Below, piece by piece: positions 1-5,964 of a DNA stretch of 9,699 bases. The notes beneath the pieces are model-generated. The model was not told the DNA's origin, ran no database searches, and worked only from the letters and a program-made list of their open reading frames with translations. Both the position numbers and the translations under genes were made by a program. Numbering within the stretch: position 1 is the stretch's first letter; each line of letters opens with the position of its first letter. The DNA comes from Actinomycetota bacterium (GTDB lineage: Bacteria > Actinomycetota > Acidimicrobiia > Acidimicrobiales > Ilumatobacteraceae): positions 1-9,699 of the forward strand of contig VERK01000073.1 in the NCBI GenBank assembly GCA_018882725.1. The letters are read 5' to 3'.

Positions 1-45
1 GGCTCTAATCTCGTACACGTCGTTGCGACCCCCGCAGGGTCCCCC

Positions 46-52
46 GAAAGGA
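46..52 (+). promoter_or_regulatory. Shine-Dalgarno for the cytochrome c gene
   Basis: GAAAGGA lies 7 nt before the GTG at 60 and is a good match to the anti-SD of 16S rRNA. It fixes the start of the cytochrome gene at 60. It is the only clear SD in the window; most other genes here look leaderless. This suggests the cytochrome gene is internal to an operon that enters from the left. A TAA at 6–8 could be the end of the preceding gene, but too little sequence is present to tell. Confidence 0.75.
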
Positions 53-59
53 CTGGTCA

Positions 60-875
60 GTGACCGAGATTCCCGAGCACCTCCTGAAGCGCTCTCGCGA
101 CCGCAAAGCCGGCGGTTCGGGTGATTCCTCCAGTGCTCCGGCCTCCACGGGCAGCGAGGTGGTCGCCGCCGCTCCGGCTGCCCCGGCCACCCGGGCCGCT
201 GCCCCCGAGCCGGCCGCTCCGCCGGTCAAGCCCGACCCGCCGTACGTGGCCGCCGCCAAGAAGCGGGGCCGAATCCCGTCCTGGGCCATGCTCACCTTGT
301 CGCTCCTGCCCCTCTTCGTCTTCATGTACGTCCGGGGTCTCCAGCCGCAAAAAGCCGAGGCCAGCGGCCCAATTCTGATCGGACAAGAAAATTACGGAGC
401 CTGCGCGTCGTGCCACGGAGCCGACGGTTCGGGCGGGGCGGGCCGGGTGTTCAAGGGTGGCGAGGCGCTTCTCACGTTCCCCCACATCGAGGACATGTTG
501 AACTGGGTCTACGTGGGTTCGGAGGCCTTCCGGGCTGCCGAGGTGGCCACTTACGGCGACCCCAACCGAGAGGGTGGTGCCCACGCCCCCTACTCGTACA
601 ACGGCAGCCCGATGCCGGCCCAAGGGGCCAAGTACGGCGGCGCGCTCACCGACTACGAGATCCTGGGTGTGGTGTGCCATATCCGCTACGACCTGGCCGG
701 AGCCGATCCCTCGGGCGACTGGGCCGAGGAATACGAGAAGTGGTGCAGCCCCGAGAGCGAGATCTTCGCCAACTTGGAGGGCGGATCGCTGACGTTCGAC
801 AGCCCCGAGCTGAACATCGGCACCGACCCGCGCCTCGGTACGACCGCGGGCGAGATGGTCGGTGGCGGCGAGTGA
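60..875 (+). CDS. Membrane-anchored mono-haem c-type cytochrome
   Basis: 271 aa, GTG start set by the SD at 46–52. Residues 1–72 form an Ala/Pro-rich, low-complexity tail ending in basic KKRGR. Residues ~73–92 are a single membrane segment, and the rest is an extracytoplasmic haem domain. The haem site is C115-A-S-C118-H119, and the likely axial Met is M185 in a GSPMPAQG motif. The positive-inside rule places the long tail in the cytoplasm, so this is an uncleaved N-terminal anchor. Two further Cys (C206, C229) could form a disulfide. The role is inferred as an electron carrier or subunit between a menaquinol:cytochrome c reductase (bc-type complex) and a terminal oxidase; no partner subunit lies in the window. 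Arg CGG and Glu GAG are favoured far more than in the other genes. A cytochrome subunit of another dehydrogenase is possible. Confidence 0.9.
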   Translation: MTEIPEHLLKRSRDRKAGGSGDSSSAPASTGSEVVAAAPAAPATRAAAPEPAAPPVKPDPPYVAAAKKRGRIPSWAMLTLSLLPLFVFMYVRGLQPQKAEASGPILIGQENYGACASCHGADGSGGAGRVFKGGEALLTFPHIEDMLNWVYVGSEAFRAAEVATYGDPNREGGAHAPYSYNGSPMPAQGAKYGGALTDYEILGVVCHIRYDLAGADPSGDWAEEYEKWCSPESEIFANLEGGSLTFDSPELNIGTDPRLGTTAGEMVGGGE

Positions 876-951
876 TCGCCGTGTGACCGACGGAACGCAG
901 CGCACCCGCATTCGCACCTCGCCCACCTGAGCACGTCGTCGTCGTGCCAGG

Positions 952-957
952 CACACT
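952..957 (+). promoter_or_regulatory. Possible -10 (CACACT) for a leaderless flavoprotein gene
   Basis: CACACT lies 6 nt before the ATG at 964. It keeps the A2 and T6 of the TANNNT hexamer seen upstream of other genes here but lacks T1. The same hexamer, followed by GA, precedes the SAM hydrolase start. No SD and no clear -35 are seen in the 88-nt gap from the cytochrome stop (876–963). Confidence 0.3.
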
Positions 958-963
958 GACTTC

Positions 964-2208
964 ATGACCCCTCAGCACGACGTCCTCGTCGTCGGTGCCG
1001 GCCCAGCCGGTTCGGCGGCTGCGTATTGGTTGGCTCAACACGGGCACGACGTGGTGATGATCGAGAAGAAAGCGTTCCCGCGCGAGAAGACGTGCGGTGA
1101 CGGACTCACACCGCGTGCGGTGAAGCAGATTCACGACATGGGGCTCGGCGATTCACTCGCGAAGTATCACCGCTACGAAGGGCTGCGCGCCACCGCTCAC
1201 GGACGCGAACTCGAACTGCAGTGGCCTTCTCATCCGATCTACCCACAGCACGGCTACGTCGTTCGTCGTAGCGAACTCGACACCATGGTCGCGTACAACG
1301 CCGTGAAGGCCGGTGCGACATTGCTCGAGGGCCACGAAGCGAACGCGCCGATTCTCGAGCGTGGATTCGTGCGCGGCGCTCACGTCACGGCCAAGGATGG
1401 AACGAACAAGGAGATCACCGCGCGTTATGTGGTGGTCGCCGATGGCGCGAACAGCCGCTTCGGTCGCGCACTCGGAACCTTCCGCACCAAGGAATGGCCG
1501 TACGGCACGGCGATTCGCACGTACTGGGAAACACCGCGTCACGCCGATCCCTGGATCGAGTCGGCCCTCGACGTGAAAGATCGCAATGGCAATCCACTCC
1601 CGGGCTACGGCTGGATCTTCCCCGTGGGTGACGGCACCGTCAACATCGGCGTGGGCTTGCTGTCGACGTTCCGCGACTTCAAGACCGTCAACACCACGCA
1701 TCTCCTTACCGAGTATGCGCACATGATCGCCGATCGTTGGGAGATCGACCCGGGTGCACCAACGTGCAAGGCCACATCGGGACGCATTCCGATGGGTGGA
1801 TCGGTCGGGCCGAAGTCGGGACCCACGTACCTCGTGGTCGGCGACGCGGCCGGCAGCGTCAATCCGTTCAACGGTGAAGGCATCGACTACGCCTACGAAA
1901 CTGCGCGAATCGCCGCCGACATCTTGCACCAGGCGATCAGTGCCAACGATCCGGCTGCTCTGCAGCGCTACCAGTCGATGCTCGATGACGAATACGGCCA
2001 GTACTTCAAGGTGGCGCGTCTCTTCGCTCGCATCATCGGTCGCCCGGCCATCATGCGCGAGTTGAGTCGGGTGGGTATGCAGAGTCGCACACTCATGGAG
2101 TGGGTGTTGCGGATCATGGCCAACTTGTTGCGTCCCGACGAGATCGGTCCGGCCGAAGCCGCTTACAAGGCGGCAGCGGCCATCGTGCGTCTGGCGCCCA
2201 ACGCCTGA
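964..2208 (+). CDS. Geranylgeranyl reductase-family FAD-dependent oxidoreductase (menaquinone/prenyl reductase type)
   Basis: 414 aa. The N-terminal dinucleotide-binding fold has GAGPAG at 11–16 and the ribose-binding acidic residue E34. CGDGLTP at 44–50 is typical of the geranylgeranyl reductase family. GYGWIFP sits at 214–220, and the second FAD motif is GDAAG at 293–297 followed by NPFNGEGI (300–307). Family members reduce isoprenoid double bonds of geranylgeranyl groups, archaeal lipids or menaquinone side chains. In actinobacteria the usual assignment is partial saturation of the menaquinone tail (MenJ-like), which suits the respiratory cytochrome gene just upstream. The substrate cannot be read from the sequence. 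The ATG at 964 places the Rossmann motif at the normal distance. The gene converges on the next one with only 2 nt between stops. Confidence 0.93.
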   Translation: MTPQHDVLVVGAGPAGSAAAYWLAQHGHDVVMIEKKAFPREKTCGDGLTPRAVKQIHDMGLGDSLAKYHRYEGLRATAHGRELELQWPSHPIYPQHGYVVRRSELDTMVAYNAVKAGATLLEGHEANAPILERGFVRGAHVTAKDGTNKEITARYVVVADGANSRFGRALGTFRTKEWPYGTAIRTYWETPRHADPWIESALDVKDRNGNPLPGYGWIFPVGDGTVNIGVGLLSTFRDFKTVNTTHLLTEYAHMIADRWEIDPGAPTCKATSGRIPMGGSVGPKSGPTYLVVGDAAGSVNPFNGEGIDYAYETARIAADILHQAISANDPAALQRYQSMLDDEYGQYFKVARLFARIIGRPAIMRELSRVGMQSRTLMEWVLRIMANLLRPDEIGPAEAAYKAAAAIVRLAPNA

Positions 2209-2210
2209 TC

Positions 2211-2237
2211 TCAGCCGGTCGTGCAACGCACGGCTGA
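2211..2237 (+). terminator. Hairpin at the convergent gene ends
   Basis: TCAGCCG (2211–2217) pairs with CGGCTGA (2231–2237). Inside, TGC/GCA can pair around an AAC loop, with a GTCG bulge on the left. It begins 3 nt after the flavoprotein stop and includes the stop codon of the minus-strand gene. With 2 nt between the genes it is the only visible candidate terminator for the flavoprotein transcript. There is no T-tract, which is common in high-GC actinobacteria. Confidence 0.4.
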
Positions 2238-2801
2238 CACTTCACCACGATCGAGGTCGAGGATCGTCACGTGCTCGTCGCGATGCCGCTGAACGAACGA
2301 CGACAAGTTGGGTGACTCCTCTTCGCAACGCCGGCTGACCCGATCGAGCAGCGGCACCTCGATTCCATTCTCGAGGCGGGCGTACGTGACCCCGTCGAGG
2401 AGTTGGGTGATCGCGGGCAACTCGAGTTCTTTCGATCCACTCGGCGGGGCCGAAACGAGCGAGAACCACACGATTCCGTCACCCAAGGTGTCGGCCAACA
2501 GCACACACGCGTTCGTGACATCGGGGAACAAGCACGTCGACTCACCGAGAGTTCCGTCCGTCAGTTGCAGAACCCGACCGTTGGCCAACACCACGGTGGC
2601 GTTGCCGTTCATCGCTCCGTCGATCACCGACCACGGCTCCCCCGAACGAACCGTGGACGTGAGAGCCGCCAGGTCGATGCGTCGTGACTCGATCACCGGG
2701 GCGGCCGACGTGTCGTCGCCACTACGTGCGCAGGCCCGCAACGCGAGAAGAACGAGCACGACCAGTGCGAGTGTTCCGAGTGATCGGCCGAATGGACGCA
2801 C
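2211..2801 (-). CDS. Hypothetical membrane-anchored or lipoprotein-like extracytoplasmic protein
   Basis: 196 aa, not recognised as a known family. Residues 9–22 are hydrophobic, followed by L21-R22-A23-C24, which resembles a lipobox but has an unusual Arg at -2. It may therefore be a lipoprotein or simply an N-terminally anchored secreted protein. The mature part is soluble, rich in Asp, Glu and Thr, and has four Cys (C90, C99, C159, C193) that could make two disulfides. The GTG at 2801 is chosen because TACGCT (2808–2813) sits 6 nt upstream in the leaderless layout and the hydrophobic segment starts soon after. The same frame stays open upstream through rex, but that part is an antisense-frame shadow. 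It lies 26 nt downstream of rex, so read-through co-transcription is likely. No function is assigned. Confidence 0.78.
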   Translation of the reverse strand: MRPFGRSLGTLALVVLVLLALRACARSGDDTSAAPVIESRRIDLAALTSTVRSGEPWSVIDGAMNGNATVVLANGRVLQLTDGTLGESTCLFPDVTNACVLLADTLGDGIVWFSLVSAPPSGSKELELPAITQLLDGVTYARLENGIEVPLLDRVSRRCEEESPNLSSFVQRHRDEHVTILDLDRGEVSAVRCTTG

Positions 2802-2807
2802 GTGGGA

Positions 2808-2813
2808 AGCGTA
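2808..2813 (-). promoter_or_regulatory. Candidate -10 (TACGCT) of a leaderless transcript
   Basis: TACGCT lies 6 nt before the GTG at 2801, the spacing expected if transcription starts at the start codon. It overlaps the 26-nt gap after rex, so the downstream gene may have its own promoter as well as rex read-through. No -35 is recognisable. Confidence 0.4.
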
Positions 2814-2827
2814 CGTCGCCTGGTGCG

Positions 2828-3511
2828 TCAGGCTGAGGCGCTCTTGCCCTGGCCGGGAACGATGTGCAGCGTGCCGGCGCGGCGCTGTTCGTAGTAGCTC
2901 AAGATCTGCAGTTCGAGCGCCAAATCGACCTTGCGCACCGTGATGCCGCGCGGAACCGACAACACGATCGGAGCGAAGTTGAGAATGCTGGTGACGCCGG
3001 CGCGAACCAGACGTTCGGCGGCGTCCTGGGCCGAAGCACCGGGAACCGCAACCACACCGATCGAGACCTGGCGCGACGCGACGATCTGTGGAAGATCGTC
3101 GATGTGGCGAACCCGCACACCGCCGATGACCGAACCGATCTTCGACGTGTCGACGTCGACGATGCCTGCGACCGGGAAACCACGTTGCCCGAATCCGTCG
3201 TAACCCGACAACGCCTGACCGAGATTGCCGGCACCGACGATCACGACCGGCCACTCGTGGTTGAGGCCGAGCTCGCGTTGCACTTGGTACACGAGATACG
3301 AGACCTCGTATCCGACGCCACGGGTTCCGTAGCTACCGAGGTACGACAGATCCTTGCGAACCTTGGCCGCGTTGACTCCGGCCAACTCGGCCAGACGATC
3401 GGACGACACGTGGTCGACACCTTCACCCGCCAACTCGTTGAGGATGCGCAAGTACACGGGCAGGCGCGAAACAGTTGCTTCGGGGATCCGGCGACGGGGG
3501 CGGTCGGGCAT
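2828..3511 (-). CDS. rex: Redox-sensing transcriptional repressor Rex
   Basis: 227 aa, the usual length for Rex. Residues ~10–65 are the N-terminal winged helix, with the recognition region around VRKDLSYLGSYGTRGVGY (51–68). From ~85 a Rossmann domain begins with GAGNLG at 93–98, which binds NADH/NAD+. Acidic D119 and D121 follow the second strand. The C-terminal helix (~197–212) is the usual domain-swapping dimerisation element. Rex senses the NADH:NAD+ ratio and represses respiratory and fermentation genes when NADH is high. The ATG at 3511 gives the normal family N-terminus and has TAGCGT 8 nt upstream. In many actinobacteria rex is followed by hemA; here it is followed by an unknown anchored protein. 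No convincing TTGTGA-N6-TCACAA Rex operator was found near this gene or elsewhere in the window. Confidence 0.97.
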   Translation of the reverse strand: MPDRPRRRIPEATVSRLPVYLRILNELAGEGVDHVSSDRLAELAGVNAAKVRKDLSYLGSYGTRGVGYEVSYLVYQVQRELGLNHEWPVVIVGAGNLGQALSGYDGFGQRGFPVAGIVDVDTSKIGSVIGGVRVRHIDDLPQIVASRQVSIGVVAVPGASAQDAAERLVRAGVTSILNFAPIVLSVPRGITVRKVDLALELQILSYYEQRRAGTLHIVPGQGKSASA

Positions 3512-3519
3512 CGCTCGAA

Positions 3520-3525
3520 ACGCTA
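3520..3525 (-). promoter_or_regulatory. Candidate -10 (TAGCGT) for rex
   Basis: TAGCGT lies 8 nt before the rex ATG, giving a leader of at most 1–2 nt. The identical hexamer is found 6 nt before the proC ATG. A GGAAAGG on the same strand is about 23 nt from the ATG, too far to act as an SD. No clear -35 is seen. Confidence 0.5.
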
Positions 3526-3573
3526 GGGGTTCGCCCTTTCCAACGATGACTCGCACTCGCCTCGCACATCGGT

Positions 3574-3592
3574 CGTCCGTCACCGTCGGACG
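3574..3592. promoter_or_regulatory. Inverted repeat in the divergent rex / membrane-protein gap (candidate operator)
   Basis: CGTCCG and CGGACG form a 6+6 inverted repeat with a 7-nt spacer (TCACCGT). It lies in the 104-nt gap between the divergent starts at 3511 and 3616. It would cover the -35 position of the promoter whose -10 is at 3603–3608, a normal place for a repressor site. It does not resemble a Rex operator. The arms are short and GC-rich, so chance occurrence is possible. Confidence 0.25.
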
Positions 3593-3602
3593 CCGCCGCT
3601 CG

Positions 3603-3608
3603 TAGCCT
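3603..3608 (+). promoter_or_regulatory. Candidate -10 (TAGCCT) for a leaderless membrane-protein gene
   Basis: TAGCCT lies 7 nt before the GTG at 3616, and no SD is present. This is the layout expected for a transcript starting at or next to the start codon. Confidence 0.5.
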
Positions 3609-3615
3609 TGGCGTC

Positions 3616-4371
3616 GTGACCGTCGACGTGGCCCTCGCCGCTGCCGCAACTCTCATCGCAACGGTGTTCGCGATCTCCACGTTCGATCGTTGGAGTCGAC
3701 GTCGTCGTCCGCACGAGGCGGCCTGGACGATCTCGCTCGTTCTCTTCGCCGTCGGATCAGCCGCATTGTGGTGGGCCGAAGCGCGAGGCTGGAGCCTGGC
3801 GTCGTTCCGCGTCTTCTATCTCGCTGGCGCGATTCTCAATGTTCCGTGGTTGGCCCTGGGCACCGTGTATCTCCTCGCCGGCCGAACAGTGGGCGATCGC
3901 ATCCGCACCTGGCTCATCGGTCTGTCGGGCGCCGCCGCTGGTGTCGTCTTCACCGCACCCACCAACGGTGCGATCGTGCCCGACGACATGCCCAAGGGGA
4001 GCGAGATCTTCGACGCTGCACCACGAGCGTTCGCCGCAGTCGGATCAGGTGTGGCAGCACTTGTGATCATCATCGGCGCGCTGTGGTCGATCGCTCGCGT
4101 CGTTCGTGGTCGTACTCCCGCGGTCGGTTCGGCGACGCGACACGTCGTGAGCGTGGCACGTCATGCCTGGGCCAACGGTCTGATCGCGATCGGCACACTC
4201 ACGTTGTCCACCAGCGGCTCGCTGGCCGGTCGACTCGGAGAGGATCGAGCCTTTGCGGTCACCCTGGTGAGCGGTGTGGTGATCTTGTTCGCCGGCTTCT
4301 TGGTGGCGGTCACCGAACCGCGGCGCTCAGAGAGCGCGGCGCAGAAGTTTTCCGAACTGGTTGTGGGGTAG
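3616..4371 (+). CDS. Hypothetical polytopic (about 7-TM) membrane protein
   Basis: 251 aa, family not recognised. Likely membrane segments by eye: 3–21, 35–54, 63–87, 98–114, 138–161, 183–200 and 213–232, separated by short basic loops (SRRRRP at 27–32, RVVRGR at 161–166) that suggest cytoplasmic sides. A polar loop (~115–135, PTNGAIVPDDMPKGSE) lies between TM4 and TM5. No enzymatic motif, transporter signature or cofactor-binding His pair was found. The GTG at 3616 is supported by the -10-like hexamer 7 nt upstream. It is divergent from rex, so a shared regulatory region is possible. Its last 15 codons overlap the 3' end of the convergent acyl-CoA ligase gene by 45 bp. It is probably real, given strong hydrophobic periodicity over the full length. 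Confidence 0.83.
   Translation: MTVDVALAAAATLIATVFAISTFDRWSRRRRPHEAAWTISLVLFAVGSAALWWAEARGWSLASFRVFYLAGAILNVPWLALGTVYLLAGRTVGDRIRTWLIGLSGAAAGVVFTAPTNGAIVPDDMPKGSEIFDAAPRAFAAVGSGVAALVIIIGALWSIARVVRGRTPAVGSATRHVVSVARHAWANGLIAIGTLTLSTSGSLAGRLGEDRAFAVTLVSGVVILFAGFLVAVTEPRRSESAAQKFSELVVG
4323..4337 (-). terminator. Hairpin over the ligase stop codon
   Basis: GCGCTC (4323–4328) and GAGCGC (4332–4337) form a perfect 6-bp stem with an AGA loop. It includes the ligase TGA (4327–4329) and lies within the 3' end of the opposite gene. It is a plausible weak terminator or 3'-end stabiliser for the minus-strand transcript. There is no T-tract. Confidence 0.3.
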
Positions 4372-5832
4372 TTCGGGAACGATCAGCACCTTGCTCGGGC
4401 ACTTGTACCGAGCGATGTAGTCGTGGCAGTGATCGATGAGCGTGTCTTCGTCGGCCACCGCTCCCGGATTCAAGACCACGAACGCACGCACCGCTTCGCC
4501 GGTCTGTGGATGCGGCACTCCGACCACACCGGCTTCGAACACGGCCGGGTGCTTCATGAGCACTTCTTCGACTTCGGCCGGGAACACGTTGAACCCCGAA
4601 ACGATGATCAAGTCCTTGGCTCGGTCGAGCAGGTACAGATAGCCGTCGGCGTCGATGGTCCCGACGTCACCCGTGTGCAACCAGCCGTCCTCGTCGAGGA
4701 CGCGCGCGGTGGCATCGGGATCGTTCCAGTAACCCACGAAGACGTTCGGGCCCTTGACCCACACTTCGCCGCTGTCGCCCACCAACACGTCGCTGCCGGT
4801 CTCGTCGACCACGCGAACGTCAACTCCGTCGACGGCCCGGCCCACCGAACCACGCCGCGCTTCCACACCCACCGAACTGGTGACCACCGGCGCCGCTTCG
4901 GTGAGGCCGTACCCCTCGCGAAGTTGCACACCGAACTTGGTGAGCAGGCGGTCGGCCGCTTCGTCGGGCATCCGGGCCGCACCGGTGAGAGCGAGACGAA
5001 TCGACGCGAACGCATCAGCCGGAACTCCTTCGAGGAGTGACATGGCCACCCACAACGCCGGCGCGCCCGGGAAGATCGTGATGTTGCGCTCGGCGATCGT
5101 TTCGACCGCGGTGATCGGATCGAAGCGCTGAACGAGCACGACGCAGGCCCCGGCATGCAAGGTGACGCCGAGCACCACGTTGAGTCCGAAGATGTGGAAC
5201 ATCGGCAACACGCCGAACACCACGTCGCCCCGCTTGATGTGATCGGAGGTGGAGTTGCTCTGGTCGATGTTCGACAGCAAGTTGCCGTGCGACAACGTTG
5301 CCGCGCGAGATGCGCCGGCCGTTCCACTCGTGAAGATGAGCACCGCCGGGTGGTCGGGATCGACCTGAACACACGGAGTCGCCGGACCGGCCAACAGCGC
5401 GTCGAACGAATGGATCTCGGCGTCGCCCTTCAACTGTGCGGCGCTCTTCTCGTCGGTCACGACGATGTGGCGCAGGCTTCCGAGTTCGCGGCGTGACACA
5501 CCACCGAACGTGAAGACCGCCGACGCCTCGACGACCACCACCGAGGGATCGACCACTTCGAGTTCGCGTTGCAGTTCGGGTGTTGGGCTGAGCGGATTGA
5601 GCGGAACCGCAATGGCGCCCAGGCCGACCGTGGCCAAGTAGGCCACGACGAATGCGGAGCCGTTGCCGCACAAAAGCGCAACACGATCACCTTTGTGAAC
5701 ACCCAACTCGGCCAAGGAGCCGCGAAACGCATCCACCTGCTCGCGAAGCATGCGGTAATCGGTGACCACACCTCGACTGATGATCGCCGGTGCGGCGTCG
5801 GAGTGTTGATCGATGATGCTGGCGAGGTTCAC
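4327..5832 (-). CDS. AMP-forming acyl-CoA synthetase (FadD-like fatty acid–CoA ligase)
   Basis: 501 aa ANL-superfamily enzyme of normal length. It activates a carboxylic acid with ATP to an acyl-adenylate, then transfers it to CoA. Visible motifs: phosphate-binding loop FTSGTAGASR at 167–176, PMFHIFG at 210–216, YGLTE at 308–312, WLHTGD at 384–389 (adenylate-binding Asp D389), the hinge region DRAKD at 403–407, and the C-terminal catalytic lysine K495 in FGKLLRR. The loop departs from the usual SGTTGxPKG: the Pro-Lys-Gly is Ser-Arg-Ala. The GTG at 5832 follows a membrane micro-ORF by 10 nt and has no good SD, so translation may be coupled to it. Chain-length specificity cannot be read. The 3' end overlaps the convergent membrane-protein gene. 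Confidence 0.93.
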   Translation of the reverse strand: MNLASIIDQHSDAAPAIISRGVVTDYRMLREQVDAFRGSLAELGVHKGDRVALLCGNGSAFVVAYLATVGLGAIAVPLNPLSPTPELQRELEVVDPSVVVVEASAVFTFGGVSRRELGSLRHIVVTDEKSAAQLKGDAEIHSFDALLAGPATPCVQVDPDHPAVLIFTSGTAGASRAATLSHGNLLSNIDQSNSTSDHIKRGDVVFGVLPMFHIFGLNVVLGVTLHAGACVVLVQRFDPITAVETIAERNITIFPGAPALWVAMSLLEGVPADAFASIRLALTGAARMPDEAADRLLTKFGVQLREGYGLTEAAPVVTSSVGVEARRGSVGRAVDGVDVRVVDETGSDVLVGDSGEVWVKGPNVFVGYWNDPDATARVLDEDGWLHTGDVGTIDADGYLYLLDRAKDLIIVSGFNVFPAEVEEVLMKHPAVFEAGVVGVPHPQTGEAVRAFVVLNPGAVADEDTLIDHCHDYIARYKCPSKVLIVPELPHNQFGKLLRRAL

Positions 5833-5842
5833 GACGAGCCGT

Positions 5843-5926
5843 TCAGAGACGCAGGAGAGACACGATCCCCGCGATGAAGATCGCCGCCATGAGCAGGGCC
5901 ATGGTCAGGGTCGTAGCCGGACGCAC
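5843..5926 (-). CDS. Candidate leaderless 27-aa single-span membrane peptide
   Basis: The ORF is 28 codons including TGA, from GTG at 5926. The peptide starts MRPATTLTMALLMAAIF and ends GIVSLLRL. Residues ~6–25 are almost entirely hydrophobic, with one Arg near each end, as in small single-span membrane proteins. TAGGGT (5933–5938) lies exactly 6 nt before the GTG, the same promoter-to-start layout as the larger genes here. Its stop is 10 nt before the acyl-CoA ligase GTG, so the two probably share one transcript. It may be a functional micropeptide acting at the membrane or only a leader that couples translation of the ligase. An uninterrupted hydrophobic span is suggestive but such a short frame could arise by chance. 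No known family is recognised. Confidence 0.5.
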   Translation of the reverse strand: MRPATTLTMALLMAAIFIAGIVSLLRL

Positions 5927-5932
5927 GAAATC

Positions 5933-5938
5933 ACCCTA
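5933..5938 (-). promoter_or_regulatory. Candidate -10 (TAGGGT) for the micro-ORF / ligase transcript
   Basis: TAGGGT is 6 nt before the GTG at 5926. The SAM hydrolase stop is only 27 nt upstream of it, so the promoter fits in the 38-nt gap between the two genes. A GC-rich run on the plus strand at 5947–5958 (GCCC followed by two GGGC) could form a weak hairpin ending the SAM hydrolase transcript. Confidence 0.5.
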
Positions 5939-5964
5939 GCCCTGGGGCCCGGGCGGGCACCTGA

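Noticed and set aside
28..42. GACCC/GGGTC stem before the first gene as a terminator
   Set aside because: Only 5 bp, and it lies immediately before the SD of the cytochrome gene, where termination would be odd. It is likely chance in GC-rich sequence.
57..965. 302-codon open frame on the minus strand across the cytochrome gene
   Set aside because: It lies antisense to a clear CxxCH cytochrome with an SD. The translation is Arg/Gly/Val-rich with no domain, a typical high-GC shadow frame.
1153..2226. 357-codon minus-strand frame across the flavoprotein gene
   Set aside because: It is antisense to a protein with intact FAD motifs; the product is His/Arg/Val-rich without recognisable structure.
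2802..3254. Upstream extension of the unknown anchored protein frame into rex
   Set aside because: The extension translates as Arg-rich sequence out of frame with rex. The GTG at 2801 with a TANNNT hexamer 6 nt upstream and an immediate hydrophobic segment is the better start.
5690..5706. TTTGTGAAC inside the ligase gene as a possible Rex site
   Set aside because: It is within coding sequence and not palindromic.
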